From the NCBI GenBank assembly GCA_037043015.1, contig CM073324.1, positions 16,706,597-16,770,596 on the forward strand: a stretch of 64,000 bases of DNA, written 5' to 3'. Below the pieces are notes generated by a model. It was not told where the DNA came from. It ran no database searches and saw only the letters and a list, made by a program, of their open reading frames with translations. The stretch is from Bryum argenteum. Lineage: Eukaryota > Streptophyta > Bryopsida > Bryales > Bryaceae. Below are positions 13,590 through 25,333 of the stretch, in pieces (within the stretch, counting starts at the first letter, position 1; each line of letters opens with the position of its first letter). The translations under genes were made by a program, and so were the position numbers.

Positions 13590-14130
13590 AAATGGTGAAA
13601 TTTTTGGAAAAGTAGGCAAATGATTGTTCAAATCTAGACCCCGGGCAATCAAGTCCTGACCTTATTTTCAAAACACCTTTGATTTCGTCAAGATTTTTAC
13701 CACGAAAAATAGAGTTTAATTGGAATTCATTTCAAAAAATAAATTCATATAATAACTGTGAATGAAGTAGTAAGGTGTAACTCCCTAAAAACCATGTATC
13801 TCTCAATTTCTAGAGAATCATAAATGCAAATGCAATACCATAGTTATTTGGATTAAAAATCTTCCAACAAGAAAGTTACTGAGGTTTAACTTCAGATTAT
13901 TGTCATATAGACAAATTTCATGAGAATCTAGTGTTGATATCACATAATTGACTTGCCTTGGTAAAAGGATATTTAACAATAAAACTCGGGAACAACAATT
14001 GCTTTTACTAAAATTTGTATTATCAATCGATACTTTATTGTATGGGTTTGCACTTTTTACGGCACAAATAAGACTTGATTTGGAACCAACCTAAGTGATT
14101 TTGTCAAAATCAGACTCTCGTTAAATAAGT
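13590..14130 (+). repeat. Degenerate third copy of the CCCCTAAACGTCC element family
   Basis: Blocks such as AGAGTTTAATTGGAATTCAT, ATCAAAAATCTTCCAAC-like and CCTAAGTGATTTTGTCAAAA align in order with the internal sequence of the elements at 20506-22490 and 33278-34234. The termini are not preserved, so exact ends cannot be given. Confidence 0.65.
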
Positions 14131-14759
14131 TCATATATACCATGTGTATAGTATGTGAATAACATATATGTACTTCTATAATAACTTATATATCATAGTG
14201 AAAGTAATTTATTTTTTATAAAAACTTCGAAAAGCTTATATATGATTCAAAAAGATACTAATATTATAGAATATTTAGAAGAAATATATATTTAAAAAAT
14301 TTGGGAAGAAATAGCGTTATAAGTTTTTCAAATTTGTTTATCATAGATAGAATTACTCTAGTATACCTACCTTTCTTGAAAAGAATTCAACATTCTGAAT
14401 ATATCTCTTATTTTTGGAATAAGTGTTGGTCTAATTAGATATAGAAATAATTTTTCAAAATATATAATTAAGCTCCATGTTATTTATGTATAGGTTTTTA
14501 CTACAACCATTTGTCATTATTGATCTCATAATGCATATTATAATTCCTGATTAACTGTAAAATTTACATTACAAGATTGCTTTCATAGTCATGGTAATAA
14601 ATGAAAATCAACGGAAGAAAAATATTCAAATAATGAATGTAGGATCAATATTTGAATGATGAACTTTTGTACAAATATTCAAATAATGAATGACAAATGT
14701 AAGCAACCTATGTTTTTATTGCATACTAAGAATAAGAAACTAATACTAGCTAGATAGTA
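14131..14759. other. AT-rich intergenic sequence
   Basis: Very AT-rich, with no gene or structured repeat recognised. Confidence 0.5.
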
Positions 14760-16370
14760 GTGGAATAGGCCTCCCTTAGTTGTATGTGCACAAGACTAAG
14801 ACTAAGGCTTAGAAACGAGACAAGGTGAACCAAAGTGGAATTGGCCTCCTATTAAGACTCCGCACGTGATTAAAGTTATAACAGGGCTTGAAGGCAATCG
14901 AAGGTGAACCAATGCAGAATCAACCTCTATTAGTTGTATGTGAATAGAGTAAGAATAAGGCTTAAAAGTGGCATAGTGTGAACCAAAGCGGAATTGGTCT
15001 CCAATAGTCTCATTCACTTGGAGTTATGGTAGGGTTTGGCGGCAATATAAGTCGGACAGGAGCTGAATTTGCCATTTTGGTTGTGTGTGGAGAAGGTAAG
15101 ACGGCCGGCAGCTGCATGTGTGCGAACGATAGTTGAATCGGTCTCTTCTAAACTCCAATCTTCCTTTGCATGTCCATGTGTGCAGACGATAGCCGAATCG
15201 GCCTCCTCTAAACCCCAATCTTCCTTTGCGTGTGCGTGCTGCAATCTAAGATGGACCAAAACTAATTTTGCTCTTTTTGTTGTATGTGCGCAGGGTAAGA
15301 CTAAGATCTTCTACGATCTGCAAGTGTGTAGAGGTCTGTTGGGTAAGACTAAGGCCTTCCATCATCTCCATGTGTGTGGAGGTGTGCAAAGGTAGCGTTG
15401 CGGTAGTGTGCGGGGTGGTGTGCGAAGGTCAGCGTTTCGTGGTGTGCGAAGGTCAGCGTTGCGGTGGTGTGCGAAGGTTAGTATTGCGGTGGTGTGCGAA
15501 GGTTAGTATTGCGGTGGTGTGCGGTGGTGTGCAGTGGTTTGCAAAGGTGTGCGGATGGAAGGCGAATCGGCCTCCTATTAACTCCAATCGGCCTTTGCAT
15601 GTTCGCGTGCAAAGATCAGGGTTTGAAGTCACTCGATTGCCACATCTTCAAGCCAACGATTTAGAGTTGAGTATTCCAATTCTTTTTCTCTGTTTGACAC
15701 TTCGAAGTTTAGGGTAGCCAAATCCGACCTTTTAAGTTGTATCTGCACACGGTAAGGCCTCCCATCAACTGCAATCGGCCTTCTATCAAGTTCATGTCTG
15801 TGAACAAAAGCCTCTCCGCGGTGTTTGGCCTTCCCATGTATACATGCAGATTAGGTTTGATTGCGATCGGCCGCGTTTGGCCTTTGCATGTGTGCGTTTG
15901 GCCTTTGCATGTGTGTGTTTGGCCTCCGCATGAGTGCACGTAGTTGGCGTGCGCATGTGCGCATTTAGCCTGCACATGTGTGCACACACAGATTAGGCGC
16001 AAGAAGATTAGGCTTGTTTGCAATCCCCCTTTCACCCGCGTTCGATTGTGCATGTGTGCACACAGACGCGTTTGATTGCGCATGTGTGCACACAGACGCG
16101 TTTGATTGCGCATGTGTGCACACAGATGCGTTTGGCATGCGCATGTATGCACACAGATTAGGCTTGACCGCAATCAGCCTCTTATCAACTGCGTTTGGTA
16201 TACGCATGTGAGCACACAGATTAGGCTTGATCGCAAGCGGCCTCCTATCAACCGCGTTTGGCCTCGCATGCGTGCAAGCACATTAGGCTTGACCGCAATC
16301 GGCCTCCACTTAATTGGCACGCATCTTAGGGTTTCATGCGGTTCGATAGTCACATCTTCAAGCCAATGAT
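14760..16370 (+). repeat. Minisatellite cluster upstream of gene A
   Basis: A mosaic of related short repeats. At 14760-15060 a block with AACCAAAGTGGAATTGGCCT recurs. At 15110-15245 a roughly 65-bp unit with CCAATCTTCCTTTGC is present twice. At 15385-15550 there are several copies of GCGGTGGTGTGCGAAGGT. At 15870-16290 there are units with GCGTTTGATTGCGCATG and GTGTGCACACAGA, three to four in tandem. A block containing CACATCTTCAAGCCAA occurs at about 15635 and 16347, and a relative lies at about 41857 upstream of gene B. Open frames across this region come from the repeats and are not genes. Confidence 0.82.
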
Positions 16371-16411
16371 TTAGTATTGAGTACTCTGTCTTTTTCTATA
16401 CTTCAAAATTT

Positions 16412-16462
16412 CTAAGTTCTTTGCAATCATTCTTTGCAATCATTCTTTGCAATCATTCTTAG
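16412..16462 (+). repeat. 13-bp tandem repeat
   Basis: The unit TTTGCAATCATTC is repeated about three times in tandem, just downstream of the minisatellite cluster. Confidence 0.85.
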
Positions 16463-16705
16463 TCTACTTCATTTAGTATCATGTGATTGTCATAAGTGCA
16501 TGATATTTGTTTGACGTAATATTGTGAGAGTTTAAAATAAGTTTATAATCTACATACATTTTAGAGTTTAGTAGGAGAACAAGGTGACAAACATTCAAAC
16601 CACCACGTGTATAATTAGGGTAGGAGTGGACAAAATTGCAGATCTAGAGGAGGAAGACAAGATTGCAACACTTGTGGACAAGCACTAGTAAGAGACTTGG
16701 GTGGG

Positions 16706-17910
16706 ATGGCGGCATGCTCCGGGGTATGGATTTCTAACCTTTCCAATTTTTATGCTTTGTTGAGAGAATGACGTATTAATGATAACAAGTCTCAACACAA
16801 TTGATGATTTTCAAAATCTTCCCTTTTCTTTTACTCAATTACAAAAGACATATGATCAAGGTTAGGTAAATGGACATTTTATTTACATAGCCTAACTTTA
16901 CGATTTACTAATGAATTTTGTTCAACTAACTATATTCATTACATAACTTAAAACTTTTTATAATACAAGTTGAAAACTTCCCACTGAGAAACATCTATAC
17001 CTTGTTGCTTCTCCTAATTCTAATCGAAATACAAACTCAAGACTAGGTAGTATACTCCACAATACACATACATAGTTGTTTACACAAGGTGTAATTACTA
17101 TGAGGTCTCATCTAAAATACTACCATAAACTATTTCAATTGCATAATAATATTGTATTTTACGAAAATGTTCTGATTCTACTATTGTTTGTTTTCTTATT
17201 AGATTACTTATATGTTATAAATATAATGAACATCAAGTTCCCAAAATACCCATAATAAGTGTTCTTAGTACCTTACTCTCTAAATGTTCCAAGTCTAGAA
17301 ATCAAAAACATTATTCAATAAGCTTCTGCAGTTAACTTGCTATCAAACACTAAACTTGTAATGTTTCTTTCAATGTCAAACAAGCTAATAGAAGCATTGC
17401 TGATAGTTTGTATTGTCCGTTTGTGCGATTGAAAAACAGGAAGTCAACCTGAGGAGGGAGGTGCAAGGGAAGAAGCCCTCGAGCAAGAGCCGACGGTGCA
17501 AAGCTCGGAAACCTCTTCTCAAGCACAACCAAATTAGTGTTGATGATCCTGTTCTGACGGACTTTGAGCACGATCGCGAGGTCGCTGATTTTGCGAATGT
17601 GATCGAAAGCTCCGAAAAGGAGAAGGCATGTTCGTCGATTGATGCAGCAAAGATCATTAGTGATGAAGAGGTTGTCGGAAGCACCGATGGAGCGAAGCTT
17701 GACATTCATGGTATTGAGGAGGCGTTCCAGAAACAATTGGGTATCTTTACAAATGCAGTGGAAGGTGATAAGTTTGCTGAGACCCAATTTACTAGACGAT
17801 GGGGAGCCGTGCTAAGTGAGGAGAGTGATGAGGAATTCGTGGAAGTCGAGAAGGAGGAGGAGGAACACGATGATGACTGGATTGTGGTAGTTGATGGGGA
17901 TCGTGCGTGA
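16706..17910 (+). CDS. Gene A: unrecognised plant protein with acidic tail (paralogue of gene B)
   Basis: A two-exon model of 162 residues: exon 1 at 16706-16723 (MAACSG, then GTATGG) and exon 2 at 17440-17910 after a CAG. The model is supported by gene B, where a 6-codon exon, donor and acceptor sit in the same places. The protein starts with a basic stretch (KPSSKSRRCKARKPLLKH), has a helical block (IEEAFQKQLGIFTNAV), then a signature shared with gene B (TQFTRRWGAVLSEESDEEF). It ends in a Glu/Asp-rich tail finishing DDDWIVVVDGDRA. No signal peptide, membrane segment or known domain was seen. The basic start and acidic end could suit a nuclear or chromatin role, but that is only a guess. The family is not recognised. 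Confidence 0.6.
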
Positions 17911-20501
17911 TTTCAACTGCTTCAAATTGATACACTTTTGGGATTGTTAGAGCAACTGTTGCTTGAGTTTTTTAATGAATCAAATTGCTTTTGGAGTGTT
18001 TGAGTTCTGCTAGAGCGGAGGGAGAGGGAGGACAGTCATGCCAGAGTGGCACTACCTCTCTAACCGGACAAGCAACCAAGTCATGGGTAATTTATATTTT
18101 TGGTGTTTGAGAAGTTGAGTCACTAATATTTTATTGTAGACGAGATTTCTTTTATATGTGATAGGAGGTTGATTTAGCTTAAACCCCAGGCAAGATCAAA
18201 ATGAAATTCAATGCCAAGGCTACACTCGCCACCTTTGTCCGGCTCAACCTCCAATTCAATCTGTCACTTGTTAACTATTCATGGCAATTCACGAATGTTG
18301 GGCCACACCAAAATATTATAATACTCTTAACAATGATTCAACTTCTATTGTATTGTTAGTGAATAACCATATATTTTGACTAAATAAGTTCAACTTGATA
18401 TAAACAAAATGAATCGAGATTGAAATCAAGACTAAGCAAGAAAAATACTTGATTGGTACAATCAATCTCTGTAACCAGCAGTAACTAACTCGCATGTGGT
18501 CGGAAGCTACAACTTCGACCTCAACTTCTAGCCATACCAATTTTGCAATGTCCCCAAGTTAATGGCTTGATCGATGACGAATACGTTGGCCGATCGGCGT
18601 GGCGCTTGACAAGTGTTATTGGCCTCCTTGACTTATGTATATTTTTAGCTAGAAATCATCAAAATAGTGGTATTTTTGTAATAGTTTAAAGACGTTCTAA
18701 AACATGTCATTGTAGTTCACGAATATTTATACCTCTAAAATGGCACATTATTTTGATATTGTACACGTCCTCCATAAGATTAATTGATTTTTGTAATTCA
18801 TCAAAAACTCCATGATAATTCACATTTGTATGGTTTTTAATCTTTGAATGCGGTCAAAGGCCAATACATTTGAAGTGGAGAAATATCTCGATGAAAGGCA
18901 AATTTTTCTCAATGATCGTTCAAAAACATGGCGTTAAGAAAGATTTGGCCTTTGATGTCCATAGTTAACAAAAATCAATCGCACCCCAAAACATGCTATT
19001 TTAAAGGAAAAATGCTATTTTAACAGAATTGAGGTTCTAGACCTATGACCCAAAATGCTCTTCTTCTTTTAAAGAGGTTCACTGTTACCAACTAAAGAAT
19101 CGCAGTAAAAATACAACCCTATTATGATATTGATTTTTACAAAAATTCTAGTAAATGGAGTTGTTTCGCGTACCATGTTGGAGTAGCCGGGATATGATTC
19201 TCACTTCCATAAAAATGGAACACTGCTATTTTTAGTCGGCATTCTTAAATGTGCTATTTTAAAAGTATATCTATATATGCCTCTAAAATGACACATTTTA
19301 TAATATCAAGCACATACTTCATAATATCAACTCATTTCTAGAATATCACCAAAATTCCTTGATATCACATATTTTAATGGTTTTTGACCGTTGAAAAGCA
19401 ATCAAAGAGCAATGTTTTTAAACTCCGATTCAATAACATTTTTGTTCTTGAACGTTTGGTGAATAATATTTTGTGGAAGGACAAATTTTCTCAATTGCCG
19501 TTCAATGTTTTAAAATGTAGTTCAAAGATGTTACCCTTTAAGATCGAAAAGACAAAAACCTAGGTTATTTGTTCATTTTTTGCACCCTAAAATGCGCCAT
19601 TTTGGCAGAGTTAATGGAGGTTTATGCTATAATATTAGATGAATATGCCATAGGTGAAAATCATGCACCTTGATTTTTATGCATGATTTATATATAGTAT
19701 ACTTTATATATTATATCTGATTGCAGTAAATATGAATACTTGCAATCAATTTTGTAAGTTGCACCCACATTTTGTTAAACAAGTAGACAAATAAATGACG
19801 ACAAAGAATAATGTCGGAATGAGGAACATGAAACAGGGAACGAGGGAACATGAGAATGAAAGAACACCGAACGGGAACATAGGACAAAAAGAAATAAAAA
19901 AATGAAGGATGAGAAATTGGGAACAAAGGGACTAGAGACAAGGAACAAGGGGATTTTTAGGAATTGGGAACATGAGACGATGAATGAAGGGACATGGATT
20001 GGAAGATAGGGCTAGAAACATGGTCAAGGGTCGAGAGACGGAGCCCTCACACGAGGATGGGAGACAAGAAATAAGAGAGTCTATCATCCGAAATAAGGAA
20101 TAATTTTCTAGAAGTAAAGGTTATTGGATATTATATATGATCAATATTACACAGCTGTGATATTAGAGAGAAATAAGAGCGTAGATATGTATGTAGACAC
20201 CGTGGGACGACATGTATCTTACTAGTGTTTCATATATTGAAAGAGGTCTATCTCCACAATGGTCGGGGGCACAACCAAAGGGGCCAAGGATAATAGGGTA
20301 AATGGGTATCAAGATAAAGAGAGGAATGAGTGACATTTCACGAATGGCAATTTTTGAAATTGTTTTATTTTTTGAAATGACTCTTCATATTTTTATTTCC
20401 AGTCAAATTGGTATGTTCCTTCACTTTCAAAAAAATAAAAACATAAAATATAGTTTCAACCGCTACTTGACTAACTTGAGAAACGGTGTGAACTACCAAT
20501 T
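17911..20501. other. Intergenic with degenerate duplications
   Basis: The first 200 bases share patches with the flank of gene B, such as CACTACCTCTCTAA-like sequence. Sequence at about 18710-19000 reappears degenerately at about 19270-19560 (CCTCTAAAATGGCACATT versus CCTCTAAAATGACACATT). At 19800-20080 the plus strand is purine-rich with GGAACA and GGGAAC repeats. No gene was seen. Confidence 0.5.
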
Positions 20502-21111
20502 TTAACCCCTAAACGTCCTTGGGGTATTTTTAGCCAAAAACTCATTTTCAAAAAAAGTGATATAGATGAAAATAAAGATAAGCTATTCAGATCTCAACCA
20601 TACAAACTTGAAATAGACTTGTAGTAGATCATGTGGACCAAAACTTGACTCATGGGACCTCATAGATTGCGAGATCACAACATATTAGTGCGCAAAACAG
20701 GCTACAAAATACCATCATTTCCACTTTGAAGTGAAAATACTACCAACATGAAAATTGCAATAAAAAAATCAGCAACTAGAAAGTTGTTCATCTTCATCTC
20801 AAAGATACTCTTGTACCAAATAAATTATTAAAAAAAAAAAATCTTGGCTCAAATAGTAGCCTTGTAGTCGTGAAAACTGCCAAAAATTTTACAAAGGAAA
20901 AATAGTCCAAAACTAGACCCCTCACACTCAAATACATGCCTTTTCTTCAATATATCCTTAATTCGGTCAAGGTTTCTACCACTAAAAATAGACTATAATT
21001 GGAATCCATCCCGAAAAATAAAGTCAAAATCTAACGGTGGATGAAGGAGATCTAGCTCTTCAAAAATTATCCATTCTTTCACTTTTTTCATCATAGAAAC
21101 ATCATTGGGGC

Positions 21112-21733
21112 AATGGTAAGCTTGGGGTATCACTTTTTGGACACACTAATTAGGTTATTTTTATTGAAAGCCTCCAAAGTTTGTCTAATTTAGTCATTTT
21201 AATCAAGTAAAAAGACCCTAAAATAGAAAATAAAATATCATGCACCTCACTGAAATCAAAGTATGTATGCCTATAGATTTTCTTTTAGATTTTTTATTTT
21301 TTTTGGATCCATTCATAGATGAGGGAAAAATTGTTGAATTTGGGGATTTGCAGGCATTATAGTGCACAATGAATTAATTTTTTTTTTATTAAATAAATTA
21401 TTTTGTATTCTATACAAGAAGATGTAGGTCATATTCAAAAATCATATTAAAATAAAAATGGTTGATATTCCATTTGCTTGATTCTATGGATTTTAGGTTA
21501 TTGGGACATGACTTACTTTTTCAACTAAAAAATCAAATAAAATTACTTCAATTTTTTTATTTTTAATTTTTAATTTTTTTTCTTGATACATTATAAGTAT
21601 AGACAACTAAAACCACATCTAATGAAGTCTTATTGTATTACAGTTTAAAAATGGATATGTTTGTCACACCAGCATAGAGTGCAATTGTTCATGGGACAAC
21701 CTTTTTGGGTACCCCAACCAGACCATCACCCAT
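21112..21733. mobile_element. MITE-like insertion nested in the TIR element
   Basis: This segment is absent from the sister copy at 33866, where the sequence runs straight through CATCATTGCAAATCC. Its ends form an imperfect inverted repeat: GCAATGG...TTGGGGTATC at the left, and the reverse complement of GGTACCCC...CCATTGC at the right. It has no coding capacity. Confidence 0.6.
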
Positions 21734-21971
21734 TGCAAAGCCATTACCAAGGTTATCTAGATCAAAAAACTTCCAACTTCAAAGTTGTTGGGATGCATCT
21801 AAATATCAAACCTATGAAAAAAAATCCTTGAAAAACTATTTTAGATTTCACATAATTGGCTTGCAATGGTAAAACATGCCAAATGTTTGAAAACCCAAAA
21901 ACAAAAGCTGCCTTCACTAAAACCCATGCCATTTATTCATATTTTATTTTATGATTCTGCAATTTCTACCA

Positions 21972-22342
21972 GATAGATAGATAGATAGATAGAAACTCCA
22001 GTCCCTTTCTAAGGGGCCGGCGTGAATGAAGTGTCCGTTCGTAGTGCTAATATCCCGATGGCCACCGGACAAGGGGAAATTGGAACAATACTACTTCCCC
22101 CTCTCGAGGGTGGACACTATAACTACGCTAGTTTCTAGCCTAATTACTAGTGCCTTGAAGATACTTGACATAGTATCCCCCCAAAGGGCTTTGAGGTACC
22201 CATACAACAAGGTCCAAAGACCCCCCCACAATAGTTGGGTGGACTATAGTGGTCAGCACCACGCCGGCATGGGGAATAGAATCCACGACCTCCTCATTGG
22301 GGGCCTAAGCCCTAACCACCAAGCCAAGGCTTGTGGTGCCTT
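21972..22342 (-). mobile_element. tRNA-derived SINE with (CTAT)n tail
   Basis: On the minus strand the element begins near 22342 and carries a Pol III box A-like TGGCTTGGTGG and a box B-like GGATTCTATTCC, as in tRNA-derived SINEs. It ends in a tetranucleotide tail (GATA repeats on the plus strand). It is bracketed by 12-bp target duplications, CAATTTCTACCA at 21960-21971 and CAATTTTTACCA at 22343-22354, with one mismatch. The sister TIR element at 33278 lacks it, giving an empty-site comparison. Confidence 0.85.
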
Positions 22343-22494
22343 CAATTTTTACCACATAAAGTAGACTTGATTTGTGACCTAACCCAAGTGATTTCGTCAA
22401 AAACGGAGTTTGGATGAAGAAGTTATGGCTCTTCAAAGTTTCTGTCCTTCATCCAAAATGTCGTTTTTCGACACTATGGACGTTTAGGGGTTAA

Positions 22495-24207
22495 CTCACA
22501 GAAGGAATGCTAGTGTAAGGTTACCATATCAATTTTCATCTCGGCCAAGTTGGCGGTTACAATGATAGAATATTTCTGGCTTGGATTGCATATCTCTAAC
22601 AATAATGTACCTTGTTAAAGCATGAATAGTTATGCAACCAAGAGAGTAGGCAATCGTTGACACTTTCTCAAACATTCACAAATGTGCCCTTGTTTATTAT
22701 TGCCATTATAAACAAAGCTTTTATTATTTTTGAATGTTTGTTTAACTTAGTAAATTGATTTTAGGTTGCCCAACATCCCACTATTGAGTGTCGTTTCTAG
22801 ATGTGCTTTGTTTATAATAGGATCATTAATTGATCCTTATAACTCGACGGAGAGTCCTAAATTCAAAATATTATTACACCAATTTATCATATGAAGTGTA
22901 AAAGATTCTTGCAATTTTGAATACATTTCAATGAGGTGAATAAAGAATGTTGCATTGGTATCATGAATTTCACTATGCCCTAAAACTGCATGCCATTGGT
23001 ATCAATTAATTGATGGGGTCTGATCAGGAGGCCGGTGTGGCCTCAAACCGGCATGCCGGTGCAGAAGGGGTCGGGAAGGAAAAGGGGGCAGCCTCAATAA
23101 TTTTTTTATTTTTTTCTATTTTTAAAAAAAAAAATAAAAAAAATTGAGGTAATCGTAATTGCAAATTAACTTGTATTATGTGAGGTAAAGAAAAATTTTT
23201 AAGAAAGGAAAAAAATTAAAAAATTAAAAAAAATAAAAAATAAAAATAAATGACTCTGGGGCAATCGGCGGTAGCTCCAGCCGGGCAGGAAGGGGGCATG
23301 CTGGATGCAAGCCACCCCCTCCCCCAGCAGCCCCAACAGCTCCAATAGGGGGAAAAGCGCACCTTCCAACTCCGGCCCCAACCACGGACTAGTGTTTGGA
23401 GCTTATTGGGGCCCTATGGGCCTTCGGTGTGGCCCTCATATTAAAAAACCAACGAGAGTGTTTTCTCTCCGAATGGCGAAATTTTCATCGTCAATGCATG
23501 GTGATCAGTAGAAGTATACGGCGTGGCTGAGCCATTTTTTCTCCTCCAGTTCTATTGCTTATAGGTGTCTTCAGTAGGTAGTCTTGCAGTCCTCTAATTA
23601 TTTCATAAACAATAGTATCATGCAAGTATCTGCTAATGGTTTTGAGTCACTCGAAAGAGCTCATGCATCTAAGGGTCAATAAGAGCTATGGTGTGGGTCT
23701 TGATTATGACAATTCACTCACGCAAAACATGTGAGAAGATTCTCAGGCTCCAATTCAAAACATTTGGCGACGGTTTCCAATCTTCGCAACATGCCATACC
23801 AACATAGTTTGATTCCTACATAAGAAGTCACTTTCTATAATCTTGCAAAATAGAGTGTGGAGGTGTACTCCATAAATTCTTTGAAGGCATGAGCAAACTC
23901 CTCTTAGTGTGAAGAAGACCTAAGTTGCGAAGGATTGTTCAATCTAAACATTCAGTGAGTGGTCCAGAGCTAATCCCATAATGGAGCTTTAGTAATCTTC
24001 ATACATAGGTACACAAAAGCTTCTCCGTACGATAGTACCATGTACTAATTGTAAACAATATAGAATGTCACCTCAGAGCACCATTTCAAAAACACCTATA
24101 TATCCAATTTCAAAAATTTATAACTTACTATAAAATAGTCCGAAATCGATGATTGCACTTATTCTATATTTCTACTAATCTTCCCCATGCACAAAAATTA
24201 CTTGCAC
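22495..24207. other. Intergenic, low complexity
   Basis: It contains A/T homopolymer-rich stretches at about 23098-23150 and 23195-23250 next to a GC-rich patch at 22995-23095. No gene, tandem array or confident mobile element was recognised. Confidence 0.45.
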
Positions 24208-24209
24208 TA

Positions 24210-24426
24210 CACTAAATTTGATAATTAGTGTTAGATACACTAATTTACATAAACATGTTATAAGTTTTTACTGTTGTTCAATACTTTTACCCACTATATT
24301 GGCCAAGATGGGGGTCCTTATATAGTATCAGAATCAATGCTCATGGTAAATTTTTTTAAACAAAAGTAAAAACTTATAGCATTTTCAAATCTTATAACAA
24401 TCTAACACTAATTATCAAATTTAGTG
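24210..24426. mobile_element. TA-flanked MITE, copy 1
   Basis: A 217-bp element beginning CACTAAATTTGATAATTAG and ending with the inverted form CTAATTATCAAATTTAGTG, flanked by TA on each side. The inverted repeats extend to about 27 bp. A near-identical copy is at 34662-34877. The TA duplication fits a Stowaway-like element of the Tc1/mariner group. Confidence 0.85.
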
Positions 24427-24427
24427 T

Positions 24428-25027
24428 AGTAACATCTATGTAGATTTCTTGTACTGAAATGGGCCATTATTGAGCACCTCACTATACTTTGGATATTGAT
24501 ATTGACAGAACCTCATAGAGTGCCTAATGTGTCCTTCACATCCCACTGAATCGGTCAACGTAGACATGACCTTTCATCCATAAGTAACACAACTTCATCC
24601 AAATCGGTGGCGCCAAAAAGTCTATGTGTCAACAAGCTATCCTGTCCATGTGGCAATGCCATATGACACGTAGGTGTCACTCACTGCCAGTGTGAAAAGG
24701 GATATACGCTTCGAGCTTCGCCTCTCTCAAACTTTCTTGCCATCGCCCCCGTTTCCGCCATTTTCATTCATACTTCGCACCAAATTTGTCGGCGGGACGG
24801 CGTTCATCGGTCTCTCCTTCTTTAAAATTCACCGCCTCGTTTCGCCGCATTTTGTTAAATTTTCTGAAACTCATGAGATCGAGTGAACTTCATTGCAAAT
24901 AGCGATTCTTGGAGCTCAGAAACAGAAAATCGAAACATGCGATCGGTGCATGAATGAGTGTGTTCTTACTGTTAAATTTAGCTTCTGATTACAGCTCTAC
25001 CGGAAAAGAAAAAAGAGAAGCAAAGCA
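24428..25027. other. Upstream region of the GBPL gene
   Basis: Contains the presumed promoter and start of the leader of the gene at 25334. Transcription probably starts somewhere in 24700-25020, but no TATA box was pinned down. Confidence 0.4.
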
Positions 25028-25235
25028 GTGAGTATCAGTCCTGGTCCTTCAATTTGATCTGTCAGAGGGAAAGGTTTCAGGTCGGTAGTATTGTGTTTAC
25101 TTGGACAAGGGTTTAGGGTTTTTTTTTGATTTTGTGAAGATACTTTGCTTTATTTGAACGAATGGAGGTTTTTGAGGTTTTGAGGTTTACACTGTTGTGG
25201 TCGGTTGTTTACCGTAATATAGTTTTCTGCTGCAG
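25028..25235 (+). other. Putative 5' UTR intron of the GBPL gene
   Basis: A good donor (AAAGCA then GTGAGT) and a good acceptor (TGCTGCAG at 25228-25235) bracket 208 bp just upstream of the start codon. The short leader exon that follows contains a tandem duplication of GAGAGCTACTGGTG. This is inferred from splice consensus only. Confidence 0.5.
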
Positions 25236-25333
25236 GTTCTTGAAGTGTGAGAGAGCTACTGGTGCTTGAAGTGTGAAATTGATTAGGGGAGAGAGCTACT
25301 GGTGATTTTTTTACATAATAAAGGTGATTCAAG

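Larger units (their letters stand above)
20506..22490. mobile_element. TIR element with CCCCTAAACGTCC ends and TTAA flanks, copy 1
   Basis: A 13-bp perfect inverted repeat, CCCCTAAACGTCC at 20506 and GGACGTTTAGGGG ending at 22490, is flanked on both sides by TTAA (20502-20505 and 22491-22494). The interior aligns with the copy at 33278-34234 once two later insertions are removed, one at about 21112-21733 and a SINE at 21972-22342. No transposase is encoded. TTAA flanks with CCC-starting ends resemble piggyBac-type elements, but the superfamily is not proven. Confidence 0.72.

Noticed and set aside
14760-16370. Possible CRISPR-like array of regular repeats
   Set aside because: The units are directly adjacent or irregular minisatellites in a plant nuclear context, with no unique spacers or cas genes.
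22241-22342. A genuine tRNA gene on the minus strand
   Set aside because: Box A and B resemblance is present, but the cloverleaf cannot be completed. The segment is the head of a SINE with a tail and target duplication.
22026-22364. 112-codon plus-strand frame
   Set aside because: It lies across the antisense strand of the SINE and its target site. It is a by-product of that insertion.
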